A stretch of DNA of 64,000 nt from Mucilaginibacter sp. dw_454 (lineage in GTDB: Bacteria > Bacteroidota > Bacteroidia > Sphingobacteriales > Sphingobacteriaceae). Shown in pieces: positions 27,395 to 35,894 of this stretch. How positions within the stretch are numbered: position 1 is the stretch's first letter; each line of letters begins with the position of its first letter. The DNA lies in assembly GCF_018449775.1 (NCBI RefSeq), contig NZ_JAAVVB010000002.1:62001-126000 (forward strand), written 5' to 3'. Position numbers and translations under genes: made by a program. Below the pieces are notes generated by a model that saw nothing but the letters and a program-made list of their open reading frames with translations, was not told the DNA's origin and did no database searches.

Positions 27395-28230
27395 TATATT
27401 TTGTGCAATATCCCGTTATAGATCATTTGTATAGCTACTATGCTGACGATGACAGCAAAAGTCACCCGCATCCAGTTAGACGAGTTGCTGCCTACCAATA
27501 TTTTTGACCCGGTAAGTGCGCCGAACAATACACCAATAACCACCGGCATAGATAACCCGGGGTCAATGTATCCGCGCTGTAAATAAACCACGGCGCTTGC
27601 TGCCGCCGTAACACCAATCATGAAGTTGCTGGTAGCAGTAGATACCTTAAAAGGGATACGCATAATACCATCCATAGCAACAACTTTTAACGCGCCCGAG
27701 CCTATACCCAGCAAGCCGGATATCACGCCGGCAAACAGCATCATGCCAAAACCGCCCGCTACGTTGGTAACGCCATATTCGACCGGGCCATTGGCTGTGG
27801 GATAATTGCTGTAGAGTTTCAGCCTTGCAGCCAGGTAACTTTTATGCTGGATGATGACTTCGCTTTTTTTTACGATAGACATTAAAGCCGACGAAATCAA
27901 TATCACTCCAAATAATATAGCAATATAATGAGTAGGGATATAGATAGCTAGTATTGCACCGAGCATAGCCCCGGCGGTAGTAGCTATCTCCAAAAACATA
28001 CCCAGGCGCATGTTGGTAATGCCCTCTTTTACATAAGCCGCCGCCGCGCCCGATGAGGTTGCAATAACCGATACCAGCGATGCGCCAATAGCATAATGGA
28101 TATCAATATGAAGAATGAGTGTAAAAAGAGGAATGATAATAAAGCCGCCGCCCAAACCGGTGAGCGAGCCGAGTAAGCCCGCCAAATACGACCCGATTAA
28201 TATAATAATAGTAAGCTCAATAACCGACAT
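27394..28230 (-). CDS. TauE/SafE family sulfite exporter-like permease
   Basis: Inner-membrane permease of the TauE/SafE/DUF81 family, whose members export or import organosulfur anions such as sulfite, sulfoacetate or taurine. The 278 residues have eight predicted helices and the two family motifs: LGSLTGLGGGFIIIP near residue 20 and a second GLLGIGSGALKV near residue 175. Substrate cannot be fixed. It forms a two-gene operon with the DUF1634 gene. Confidence 0.92.
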   Translation of the reverse strand: MSVIELTIIILIGSYLAGLLGSLTGLGGGFIIIPLFTLILHIDIHYAIGASLVSVIATSSGAAAAYVKEGITNMRLGMFLEIATTAGAMLGAILAIYIPTHYIAILFGVILISSALMSIVKKSEVIIQHKSYLAARLKLYSNYPTANGPVEYGVTNVAGGFGMMLFAGVISGLLGIGSGALKVVAMDGIMRIPFKVSTATSNFMIGVTAAASAVVYLQRGYIDPGLSMPVVIGVLFGALTGSKILVGSNSSNWMRVTFAVIVSIVAIQMIYNGILHKI

Positions 28231-28327
28231 GCTGCGCTCCGAACGTTTGGCGGCTAAATGTAATAATAACTTCTTTTAAGCCGCTACTTTAATGTTTATC
28301 TATGGGCTTGGTGGGGATTGTGAAACA

Positions 28328-28666
28328 CTAATGATCGTTAAGCTTTGATGAAACCTCATCCTTTAAAGGCTGTAGATGCTTTTTAATTATAGCCCAAACC
28401 ATTTCATCATTAATGCTATCGTAAGAATGTACTAATATATTTCTGAATCCTATTATGCTTGAATGATAACTTATGAGTTCGTTCCCATCTATTTCTTTGA
28501 TTTTTTTAATTGCCTCGCCAATTATTGCAAGCTGCCTTTCTACGGCGCTTTTAGTTTTGCGGTCAACCTGGTATTGAGAGAATAGATTTATGTCGCCAAG
28601 AAATTCATCAATTAGTGAAATTGCAAAGATAATGTCATCGTAATACTTCTTCTTTCGATCCATCAT
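28328..28666 (-). CDS. hepT: HEPN-domain toxin (HepT-like, DUF86)
   Basis: HEPN RNase-type toxin of a HepT/MntA pair; in the family the RX4HXY motif cleaves RNA and is silenced by AMPylation of its tyrosine by MntA. Here the motif is R75-NILV-H80-S-Y82, with the upstream ERQLAIIGEA helix typical of DUF86. The 112 residues are full length. Its 5' end overlaps the MntA-like gene by 32 bases, an unusually long overlap; the second ATG (28663) is an alternative start. Confidence 0.92.
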   Translation of the reverse strand: MMDRKKKYYDDIIFAISLIDEFLGDINLFSQYQVDRKTKSAVERQLAIIGEAIKKIKEIDGNELISYHSSIIGFRNILVHSYDSINDEMVWAIIKKHLQPLKDEVSSKLNDH

Positions 28667-28958
28667 AAAGTAATCGCTTAGTATTATTTATACTCTCTAA
28701 AAGATAAGGATTTCTTAAAGAAGAAGATGTCAATAGATCTACTTTTCTATTGCTGTAGAGCTCTAATTCATTCCATAGAGAAAGTAATAGTTCACCCCTA
28801 ATCAATGGGTCCGGTTCGTTTATTTCAACCAAAACATCCAAATCACTTTTATCTGTAAAATTTCCGTTTACAGCCGAGCCAAAAATGTACAGTTCTTTAA
28901 CTTTATGCGATTTGCATATCGCAATAAAGTTTTTTGAATATAGATCTGCACGGTTCAT
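28635..28958 (-). CDS. mntA: MntA-like nucleotidyltransferase antitoxin
   Basis: Minimal nucleotidyltransferase that in studied systems transfers AMP to the HepT tyrosine. The 107 residues have the GSAVNG motif at 27-32 and the metal-binding SDLDVLVE aspartates D39 and D41. It is the first gene of the pair. A gap of about 230 bases upstream holds a GTCATTTCGAC palindrome. Confidence 0.9.
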   Translation of the reverse strand: MNRADLYSKNFIAICKSHKVKELYIFGSAVNGNFTDKSDLDVLVEINEPDPLIRGELLLSLWNELELYSNRKVDLLTSSSLRNPYLLESINNTKRLLYDGSKEEVLR

Positions 28959-29089
28959 TATATTATAAAGTTAGTTAAAATAAATATTTTACAAGCCCTT
29001 TCAATTCATTATTGTAAAATATCATACTCAGGCAAATACACTTTTTCTATTTGTACATTTGCTGACGTTTACAACACTTGTCATTTCGA

Positions 29090-29170
29090 CGAGGAACGAG
29101 GAGAAATCTATACACTATATAAGTCTGCTAATTTGCACATGTATAGATTTCTCACTACGTTCGAAATGAC
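29090..29170. repeat. GTCATTTCGAC...GTTCGAAATGAC palindrome (copy 1)
   Basis: Arms GTCATTTCGAC, GAGAAATCTATACA and their complements TGTATAGATTTCTC and CGAAATGAC surround a short core. A second copy is at 50690-50778. It occupies the gap between mntA and the UbiD gene. Confidence 0.85.
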
Positions 29171-29189
29171 ATAACTAGTCTAATAGTCT

Positions 29190-31019
29190 ATGGGTTACCC
29201 AAATTTACAAGCCTGCATTACCGACCTTGAAAAGCACGGTCATTTAATCCGCATAAAGCAAGAAGTTAATCCGAACCTGGAAATGGCAGCCATACACCTG
29301 CGTGTTTTTGAGGCTGGCGGACCGGCAATTTTATTCGAAAATGTAAAGGGCAGTAAATTTCCCGCGGTATCCAATCTATTTGGTACGCTTGAACGGTCAA
29401 AATTTATTTTCCGGGATTCATTAGAACAGGTAAATACGCTGGTTGATGTCAAAAACAACCCGATCCAAGCCCTCAAACATCCGTTTAAATATGCCAATGT
29501 GGCGTTGACTGCGTTGTCGGCATTGCCCATGAAAGTAGGGCGCAGGCAATTTGAAAAATGCGATATCAGTGATTTGCCACAGATTGTGAACTGGCCCAAA
29601 GATGGTGGTCCGTTTGTAACCATGCCACAGGTTTATACCGAAGATAGTGACAAGCCCGGTGTGATGAATGCCAACCTGGGCATGTACCGCATCCAATTGG
29701 CAGGTAATGATTATATATTAAATAAAGAGATAGGCCTGCATTATCAATTGCACCGCGGCATTGGTGTGCATCAAACCAAAGCTAATGCCAAGGGCCAGCC
29801 TTTAAAAGTGAGTATTTTTGTTGGTGGTCCGCCATCGCACCCGGTGGCGGCTGTGATGCCCTTGCCCGAAGGGTTGTCAGAGATGACTTTTGCAGGCGCG
29901 CTGGGTAACCGCCGTTTCCGTTATTTTTATGATGAGGAAGGTTTTTGTATTTCTGCGGATGCCGATTTTATCATCACCGGAACCGTAGAGCCACACGAAA
30001 ATAAACCCGAAGGTCCATTTGGCGATCACCTGGGTTATTATAGTTTAACGCATCCTTTCCCGCTGTTAAAAGTGCATAATGTTTATCATCGTAAAGATGC
30101 TATCTGGTCGTTCACAGTAGTGGGCAGGCCACCGCAGGAGGATACCAGTTTCGGCGCTTTGATCCATGAGATAGCCGGCTCTGCATTACAGGAGGAAATA
30201 CCGGGATTACATGAGGTTAATGCGGTCGACGCGGCGGGTGTGCACCCGTTATTATTTGCTATCGGTAGCGAGCGCTATACACCTTATATTAAAGAACGCA
30301 AACCGCAGGAAATATTGACCATCGCCAACCATATCCTCGGTAAAAACCAATTGAGCCTGGCCAAATACCTGTTCATTGCCGCTGCTGAGGACGATCCGAA
30401 ATTGGATGTAAACAACATCGGCCAATTCCTGACACATATCCTGCAGCGTATTGACCCAACCCGCGATCTGCATTTTTATACCCGCACCACCATTGACACG
30501 CTCGACTACAGCGGCAGCGGACTAAACTCGGGCAGTAAAGTAGCCATCACTGTCGCGGGCGACATTAAAAGAGAACTTTGGGCCGATGTGCCTGCCAATT
30601 TTAGTCTGCCTAAGCCATTGGTCAATTACCAGATGGTAATACCGGGCATACTGGCGATCGAGATCCCCAAAAATATCCGCGCCAGCGATATGCCGATGAT
30701 CATTGAATTTTTACAGGAGCATTTCGCCGAAGCTGATCTGGCCGGTATCCCCTTGTTTGTTTTATGCGATGATGCTGCTTTTACGGCCCAAAACCTCAAT
30801 AACTTTGTGTGGGTAACCTTTACCCGCAGTAATCCATCGCACGATATTTATGGTATTAATGAGTTTACCGAGCACAAGCATTGGGGCTGTGACGGTCCGC
30901 TGATAATTGATGCACGGATAAAACCGCATCATGCGCCAGTGTTGGAGAAAGATCAGGAAGTGGAGAAGCGGGTGAATGTTATGGGTGAGAAAGGTGGGGA
31001 GTTGTGTGGGGTTATATAG
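29190..31019 (+). CDS. UbiD family decarboxylase
   Basis: Decarboxylase of the UbiD family, which uses prenylated FMN. In Bacteroidota, long members of this family are annotated as menaquinone-pathway decarboxylases; no men genes are adjacent here. The 609 residues contain NKEIGLHYQLHRGIG, GGPPSHPVAAVMPLP and the EGPFGDHLGYYS region that carries cofactor and acid residues. It is longer than E. coli UbiD (497) by a C-terminal section. The prenyl-FMN synthase UbiX is not in the window. Confidence 0.92.
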   Translation: MGYPNLQACITDLEKHGHLIRIKQEVNPNLEMAAIHLRVFEAGGPAILFENVKGSKFPAVSNLFGTLERSKFIFRDSLEQVNTLVDVKNNPIQALKHPFKYANVALTALSALPMKVGRRQFEKCDISDLPQIVNWPKDGGPFVTMPQVYTEDSDKPGVMNANLGMYRIQLAGNDYILNKEIGLHYQLHRGIGVHQTKANAKGQPLKVSIFVGGPPSHPVAAVMPLPEGLSEMTFAGALGNRRFRYFYDEEGFCISADADFIITGTVEPHENKPEGPFGDHLGYYSLTHPFPLLKVHNVYHRKDAIWSFTVVGRPPQEDTSFGALIHEIAGSALQEEIPGLHEVNAVDAAGVHPLLFAIGSERYTPYIKERKPQEILTIANHILGKNQLSLAKYLFIAAAEDDPKLDVNNIGQFLTHILQRIDPTRDLHFYTRTTIDTLDYSGSGLNSGSKVAITVAGDIKRELWADVPANFSLPKPLVNYQMVIPGILAIEIPKNIRASDMPMIIEFLQEHFAEADLAGIPLFVLCDDAAFTAQNLNNFVWVTFTRSNPSHDIYGINEFTEHKHWGCDGPLIIDARIKPHHAPVLEKDQEVEKRVNVMGEKGGELCGVI

Positions 31020-31058
31020 GGCTGCTACTTTTGTTTGACCGAATTAACTAACCCGACG

Positions 31059-31086
31059 CGTCATTGTGAGATACGAAGCAATGACG
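31059..31086. repeat. Minimal CGTCATTG palindrome
   Basis: CGTCATTG and CAATGACG arms with a 12-base loop, a reduced form of the GTCATTGCGAG family, in the gap after the UbiD gene. Confidence 0.6.
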
Positions 31087-31121
31087 TGTGGATAGGAGAG
31101 ATTGCGTTTTTAGTGATTCAA

Positions 31122-31757
31122 CTAATAACCAAACTTCTCATGTATCATCAAAACAGCCTGATGCTTATCATCCCGCGCCAAATCCAATGTGGCCCTGATC
31201 AAACGCTCTATTTGTGGGTGCGGATCTTTTGATATTGCGTTGGCCCAGATCTCCTTAGTATCCCTCGCGGTAGTTATTGTACACCTTATAAAGTCCACGT
31301 CCATAGTCCCCTTGGGGTTTACTGTTTCAAGTTCTTCTTTGCTGGTTTTGGAAATTAGCGTTAACAAGTTATTATACCTTTTATGCTGCTTTGTATTGAT
31401 CAAAACCGAATCGCCTGGCAATGTCCTGGAACGTTCTATTATCTTCATCAGCATAGCAGACAGTTTGGTTTTATTGCTGTCTATACTTTTATAAGTATCG
31501 TATTTAGCCTTTAACCTTACATAAGCAGTATCTGCTTGTAGCGCACGAAAACTAACGGTGTCTTTGACCTGGTAAACTACTTTAATGACGCCGGCTTTTC
31601 TCTGAATGTCTAACTCAAATGAGCCGGTATCCCATACGGTACCTTCTAAAAGATGGACGGTGACATCAGTTTCCTTATTGTCAGTGTTTTGAGCAGATAA
31701 TGGCAATGCAATCAGTAATGGAATCGCAATAAATAAAAGCCTTTTTAGGTTACTCAT
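31122..31757 (-). CDS. Hypothetical secreted protein
   Basis: Not recognised. The 211 residues begin with a signal peptide (LLFIAIPLLIALPLSAQ), so the mature protein is periplasmic or surface exposed. The first half is predicted beta-rich, with a DTGSFELDIQRKAGVIKVVY segment; the second half is mostly helical. No catalytic motif is visible. It is divergent from mraZ, with about 245 bases between the two, and is not expected to belong to the dcw cluster. Confidence 0.72.
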   Translation of the reverse strand: MSNLKRLLFIAIPLLIALPLSAQNTDNKETDVTVHLLEGTVWDTGSFELDIQRKAGVIKVVYQVKDTVSFRALQADTAYVRLKAKYDTYKSIDSNKTKLSAMLMKIIERSRTLPGDSVLINTKQHKRYNNLLTLISKTSKEELETVNPKGTMDVDFIRCTITTARDTKEIWANAISKDPHPQIERLIRATLDLARDDKHQAVLMIHEKFGY

Positions 31758-31888
31758 AGGGTAATAGGTTTATGCCAATTTCGCAATTATCTCCTCGCAA
31801 AACAAATTGATTAACATTCTCGCAGCCGGCTTTCTCCTTAAATCTGGTAATCAATAACTTAAAAACCCCGCATCGCCCAAACTAACCC

Positions 31889-31978
31889 AAAGTGGGAGCA
31901 AAAATCATTTTTCAGATGTTGAAAACTTTTTGGTGGTAAAAAGTGTAATAAAGTGGTAAAAGTGATTTACTTTTACAC
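31889..31978 (+). promoter_or_regulatory. Putative MraZ operator: AAAGTG repeats and dyad
   Basis: AAAGTG occurs at 31940, 31950 and 31959, spaced 10 and 9 bases, with a degenerate TTGGTGGTAA unit just upstream and AAAGTGGGA at 31889. Published MraZ sites are tandem repeats of TGGGN (E. coli) or AAAGTG-type words (mycoplasmas), so these are strong candidates for autoregulatory sites. GTAAAAGT (31956-31963) and ACTTTTAC (31969-31976) also form a perfect dyad. Confidence 0.7.
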
Positions 31979-32002
31979 TACCAAAATTGTCGAAGTGTAA
32001 CT

Positions 32003-32467
32003 ATGTCAAATTTTTTAGGTGAATTTGATTGCAAACTGGATGCTAAAGGGCGTATGATGATACCCGTTGGCCTCAAAAAACAGCTTCCAGAAGCTGTAAG
32101 TGAGGGGCTTGTCATCAATCGTGGCTTTGAGAAGCATTTGGTTATTTACACCCGGAAAGAATGGGATAAGATCGTTGAGGACCTAAGTAAACTTAACTCG
32201 TACGAAAAAAAGACCCGCGAATTCATCCGCTATTTCACCCGTGGCGCGTCAGAATTGCCGCTGGATAGTGCAGGCAGGGTGCTTTTACCGAAGTCGCTTT
32301 TAGAATATGCAGGTATAGGCGCCGATGTAGTGCTGTCTTGCCAGTTTAATAAAATAGAGGTTTGGGCCAAAGAGGCTTATGATTCTCAATTGGATGATGA
32401 GCCTGAAAACTTTGCAAACCTGGCCGAAGAGGTAATGGGTAACGCAGGAAGGAGGAGTGATGACTGA
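32003..32467 (+). CDS. mraZ: Transcriptional regulator MraZ
   Basis: DNA-binding regulator of the division/cell-wall cluster, usually repressing it by binding repeats upstream of its own gene. The 154 residues contain two SpoVT/AbrB-like halves, each with a DxxxR motif: DAKGR near residue 13 and DSAGR near residue 91. Its stop overlaps the start of rsmH by 11 bases. The AAAGTG repeat block lies directly upstream. Confidence 0.97.
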   Translation: MSNFLGEFDCKLDAKGRMMIPVGLKKQLPEAVSEGLVINRGFEKHLVIYTRKEWDKIVEDLSKLNSYEKKTREFIRYFTRGASELPLDSAGRVLLPKSLLEYAGIGADVVLSCQFNKIEVWAKEAYDSQLDDEPENFANLAEEVMGNAGRRSDD

Positions 32468-33362
32468 TTATCATAACCCCGTAATGCTTCAGGAATGTAT
32501 TGAAGGCCTGGATATTCGCGAGGATGGTACTTATGTGGACGTAACCTTTGGTGGTGGCGGCCATTCAAGAGAGATCTTAAAACACCTGGGCGAAGATGGT
32601 CGTTTGCTGGCTTTTGATCAGGACGCCGATGCGCAGCGTAATATGATTGAAGATGATCGCTTTGAATTTATCGATCAGAATTTCAGGTACCTAAAAAACT
32701 TTTGCCGTTTGCATGGGGCTATCCCGGTTAGTGGCATATTGGCAGATCTGGGTGTATCATCGCATCAGTTTGACGAGGCCGATCGCGGTTTTTCTATCCG
32801 GTTTGATGCCGAGTTGGATATGCGTATGAACCAGGCATCTGATCTGACTGCTAAAGCGGTAGTAAATACTTATAGCGAGGCTGATCTGCACCGCATATTC
32901 GGTATTTATGGCGAGATCCAAAATGCCAAATCATTGGCGCATACGATTGTGACCGCGCGATTGAATGGTTCGATTAATACCGTGGCCGATCTGAAAAATG
33001 CGATAGCTGATCGGATTCCACGCGGAAAAGAAAATAAATACCTGGCGCAGGTTTTCCAGGCGCTGCGTATTGAGGTTAACCAGGAGTTGGAGGCGTTGAA
33101 AGAGTTTTTAGCTCAAACCGCCGAAGTTTTGGAACCCGGTGGTCGCCTGGTAGTGATGTCGTATCATTCGCTGGAAGACAGGCTGGTTAAAAACTTCATC
33201 GCCAAAGGAAAATTTAGCGGCGAGGTGGAAAAGGATTTTTTTGGTAACGACCAGAAACCTTTCGATGCGATAACTCGTGGCGCTGTAACGGCATCTGAGG
33301 AAGAAATAACGATAAATAACAGGGCGCGCAGTGCCAAATTAAGAATTGCCATTAAAAAGTAG
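32457..33362 (+). CDS. rsmH: 16S rRNA (cytosine-1402 N4)-methyltransferase
   Basis: S-adenosylmethionine-dependent methylase of C1402 in the ribosomal P site. The 301 residues carry the SAM motif VDVTFGGGGHS (about 23-33), DLGVSSHQFD, DMRMNQ and the C-terminal SYHSLEDRLVK motif of the family. The ATG at 32457 is within mraZ (11-base overlap), so the two are translationally linked. Confidence 0.97.
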   Translation: MMTDYHNPVMLQECIEGLDIREDGTYVDVTFGGGGHSREILKHLGEDGRLLAFDQDADAQRNMIEDDRFEFIDQNFRYLKNFCRLHGAIPVSGILADLGVSSHQFDEADRGFSIRFDAELDMRMNQASDLTAKAVVNTYSEADLHRIFGIYGEIQNAKSLAHTIVTARLNGSINTVADLKNAIADRIPRGKENKYLAQVFQALRIEVNQELEALKEFLAQTAEVLEPGGRLVVMSYHSLEDRLVKNFIAKGKFSGEVEKDFFGNDQKPFDAITRGAVTASEEEITINNRARSAKLRIAIKK

Positions 33363-33365
33363 TGT

Positions 33366-33770
33366 ATGACCAATCGTTTACGTACCGAGATTGAGAAAGA
33401 AGAGTTGGAGAGCGAATTGATCGTGGAGGAAAAACCTGTCAAGGAAATTCCGGAAAACTTTTTGACCAAATTTTTAACGAAAGGCTTTATTACTACCGAC
33501 GAGGCTACACGGGCGCTGCCATTTGTATTGTTTTTGACTTTGTTGGGGATGGTGTACATAGCTAACCGCCACCTGGCCGAGAAGAATATTCGTGATATAG
33601 ATAAACTAACCAAAGAAGTTCATGAACTGAACTGGGAATATAAAGTAACTCAAGCAGATCTGGCCTATAAAAGCACTTTATCTGAAGTGGCAAAAAGGGT
33701 AGATACGCTGGGTATTAAAGAGTCGATACAACCGGCGCAAAAAATTACACTAACAGAGGGTGCTAACTAA
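33366..33770 (+). CDS. ftsL: FtsL-like division protein
   Basis: Small bitopic division protein at the FtsL position. The 134 residues have a cytosolic N-terminal tail of about 45 residues, a single membrane helix (ALPFVLFLTLLGMVYIAN, about 52-69), and a periplasmic coiled coil (DIDKLTKEVHELNWEY). FtsL sequences diverge strongly, so the call rests on topology, size and synteny between rsmH and ftsI. Its stop is adjacent to the ftsI start. Confidence 0.88.
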   Translation: MTNRLRTEIEKEELESELIVEEKPVKEIPENFLTKFLTKGFITTDEATRALPFVLFLTLLGMVYIANRHLAEKNIRDIDKLTKEVHELNWEYKVTQADLAYKSTLSEVAKRVDTLGIKESIQPAQKITLTEGAN

Positions 33771-35894
33771 ATGAGTATCAGAACCAACATATTGCTGCGT
33801 GTATATCTGGCCTTTGGCCTGATATTGCTGTTTGCCTTAGCGGTGGTGATACAGGTTTATCGCGTGCAATTTATACAGGGTGCTAAGTGGAAGGCAATGG
33901 CCAGCAAGTTGTCAACCCGTTATGAAAATGTGGAGGCTACGCGTGGTAACATTCTTTCGGTTGATGGCGCTTTGTTGGCTACCTCGGTACCTGAGTATGA
34001 GCTGCACATGGATATGTTTGCCGGCGGTATTTTTGAAGATAAGGCATTCTATTCTAAGGTGGATTCGCTGGCTGCTAAACTGGCTGCTTTGTATCCTGAA
34101 AAATCAGAAAAATATTATTCGCGTATGCTGCGCGATGCCCGTAAAGACAGCGTGCGTTACCAGTTGATCAGGCGTAAAGTTACTTTCCAGGAGTTGAAGC
34201 AAATTCGCAAGTTCCCGATTTTTAGTTTAGGTAAATATAAAGGCGGACTGATTGTGTTACAGCAAAACAGGCGGATTCTGCCGTTCCGTTCGTTGGCTGC
34301 CCGTACCATAGGTTACAAAAACGAGAATGTTAAAAACGCGGTTGGTTTAGAGGGTGCGTACGCCAGCTACATTAATGGCGAAAATGGTAAGCGCCTGATG
34401 CAGCGCATTGCGGGCGGCGTGTATGTGCCGGTAAACGATGATGAAGACGAAGTAGCCGCTAAAGATGGTGCCGACATTATATCAACCATTAATGTAAATT
34501 TTCAGGATGTTGCCCAAAAAGCCTTAAAAAAACAACTGGACAGTATTCAGGCTGATTTTGGTACCGTTGTGCTGATGGAAGTGGCTACCGGAGAGGTACG
34601 TGCCATTGCCAACTTTACCCGCACTAAAGAAGGTGATTATCAGGAGAAATTTAATTATGCTATAGGTGCCGAGGCAGAGCCGGGTTCTACTTTCAAACTG
34701 GCTACTTATATGACCTTGTTGGATCAGCATAAAATTGATACCAGCACTAAGGTTGATATCCAGCATGGCCGTTATGATATGGTCAACCCTAAAAACGGTA
34801 AAGTTTTCCTGCATATTAAAGATGCGGAAGATGGCGGCGGCGTTATAAGTGCTAAACGTGCTTTTGAAGAATCGTCAAACGTAGGTGCGGTAAAACTGGC
34901 CTATCCGCATTATGTCAATAATCCAAGTGAGTTTACCGACGCATTGTATCGGTATCATTTGAATGAAAAAAATCAACTGCAGATACCGGGCGAGGGCCAG
35001 CCGCTGATCAAAAATCCATCATCAAGAAGCTGGAATAAATTGCAAAGTATTGCGCAGATGGCTTATGGTTATGAGTCAAAACTGTCGCCGTTGCAAATGC
35101 TTACTTTCTACAATTCTGTAGCCAATAATGGCAAAGAAATAGCGCCAATTTTTGTTAAAGAAATTCGCAGCATGGGTAACACCGTCGAGCGTTTTCAGGC
35201 TCGTGTTATCAATGAAAAAGTATGTTCTGACGAGACTTTAGCAAAGATTAAAGGTTTGTTAGAGGGAGTAGTATTAGAGGGCACCGGTAAACTGGTTATC
35301 AAAAATAAATTATACAGCGTAGCCGGCAAAACAGGCACGGCACAGATAGCCAACGGCGCTTTAGGTTACGGCGCTAAGGACGCTCACCAGGCATCTTTTT
35401 GCGGTTATTTCCCGGCCGATCATCCTAAGTATTCCATGATCGTGGTTATCAGTAACCCGCGCGTAGGTTCGCACCTGGCAGCGCATGTTGCTGGTCCGGT
35501 ATTCAGGCTTATTGCCGACCGTGTGTTTGCAAGCGATCTGGAGCTGAACCATGCTGCGCCAGTGCATTTGGTAGGCAACACAACCATGCCAAAAACAAAA
35601 CAAGGCAATTTGGCGGCAATCAAAAAGGTATACAGCAAATTGGGTGTTAAGCCATTGTATGCTTCGGCCAATGCCGGTTTGGATACTACAGAAGGTGTTC
35701 CGTTTGATGAAGTAAAATATAAACCGGGCACTGTACCAACAGTAACCGGTATGAGTTTGAGCGATGCCCTTTATGTATTGGGTAACGCAGGCTATAAAGT
35801 AGGTGTTAAAGGAAGTGGAGTAGTAACTACCCAGTCGGTGACAGCGGGAAGCGTTGCGCCTAAAGGGGCAAAAATATTTATAGAGTTGCAATGA
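33771..35894 (+). CDS. ftsI: Penicillin-binding protein, FtsI (PBP3) type
   Basis: Septal peptidoglycan transpeptidase with its single N-terminal anchor. The 707 residues comprise membrane helix (about 8-28), dimerisation domain, transpeptidase domain with STFK (near 305), SSN (near 367) and KTGTAQ (near 519), and a C-terminal PASTA domain (about 650-707, ending VAPKGAKIFIEL). PASTA domains are common on Bacteroidota FtsI. The stop overlaps murE by four bases. Confidence 0.96.
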   Translation: MSIRTNILLRVYLAFGLILLFALAVVIQVYRVQFIQGAKWKAMASKLSTRYENVEATRGNILSVDGALLATSVPEYELHMDMFAGGIFEDKAFYSKVDSLAAKLAALYPEKSEKYYSRMLRDARKDSVRYQLIRRKVTFQELKQIRKFPIFSLGKYKGGLIVLQQNRRILPFRSLAARTIGYKNENVKNAVGLEGAYASYINGENGKRLMQRIAGGVYVPVNDDEDEVAAKDGADIISTINVNFQDVAQKALKKQLDSIQADFGTVVLMEVATGEVRAIANFTRTKEGDYQEKFNYAIGAEAEPGSTFKLATYMTLLDQHKIDTSTKVDIQHGRYDMVNPKNGKVFLHIKDAEDGGGVISAKRAFEESSNVGAVKLAYPHYVNNPSEFTDALYRYHLNEKNQLQIPGEGQPLIKNPSSRSWNKLQSIAQMAYGYESKLSPLQMLTFYNSVANNGKEIAPIFVKEIRSMGNTVERFQARVINEKVCSDETLAKIKGLLEGVVLEGTGKLVIKNKLYSVAGKTGTAQIANGALGYGAKDAHQASFCGYFPADHPKYSMIVVISNPRVGSHLAAHVAGPVFRLIADRVFASDLELNHAAPVHLVGNTTMPKTKQGNLAAIKKVYSKLGVKPLYASANAGLDTTEGVPFDEVKYKPGTVPTVTGMSLSDALYVLGNAGYKVGVKGSGVVTTQSVTAGSVAPKGAKIFIELQ

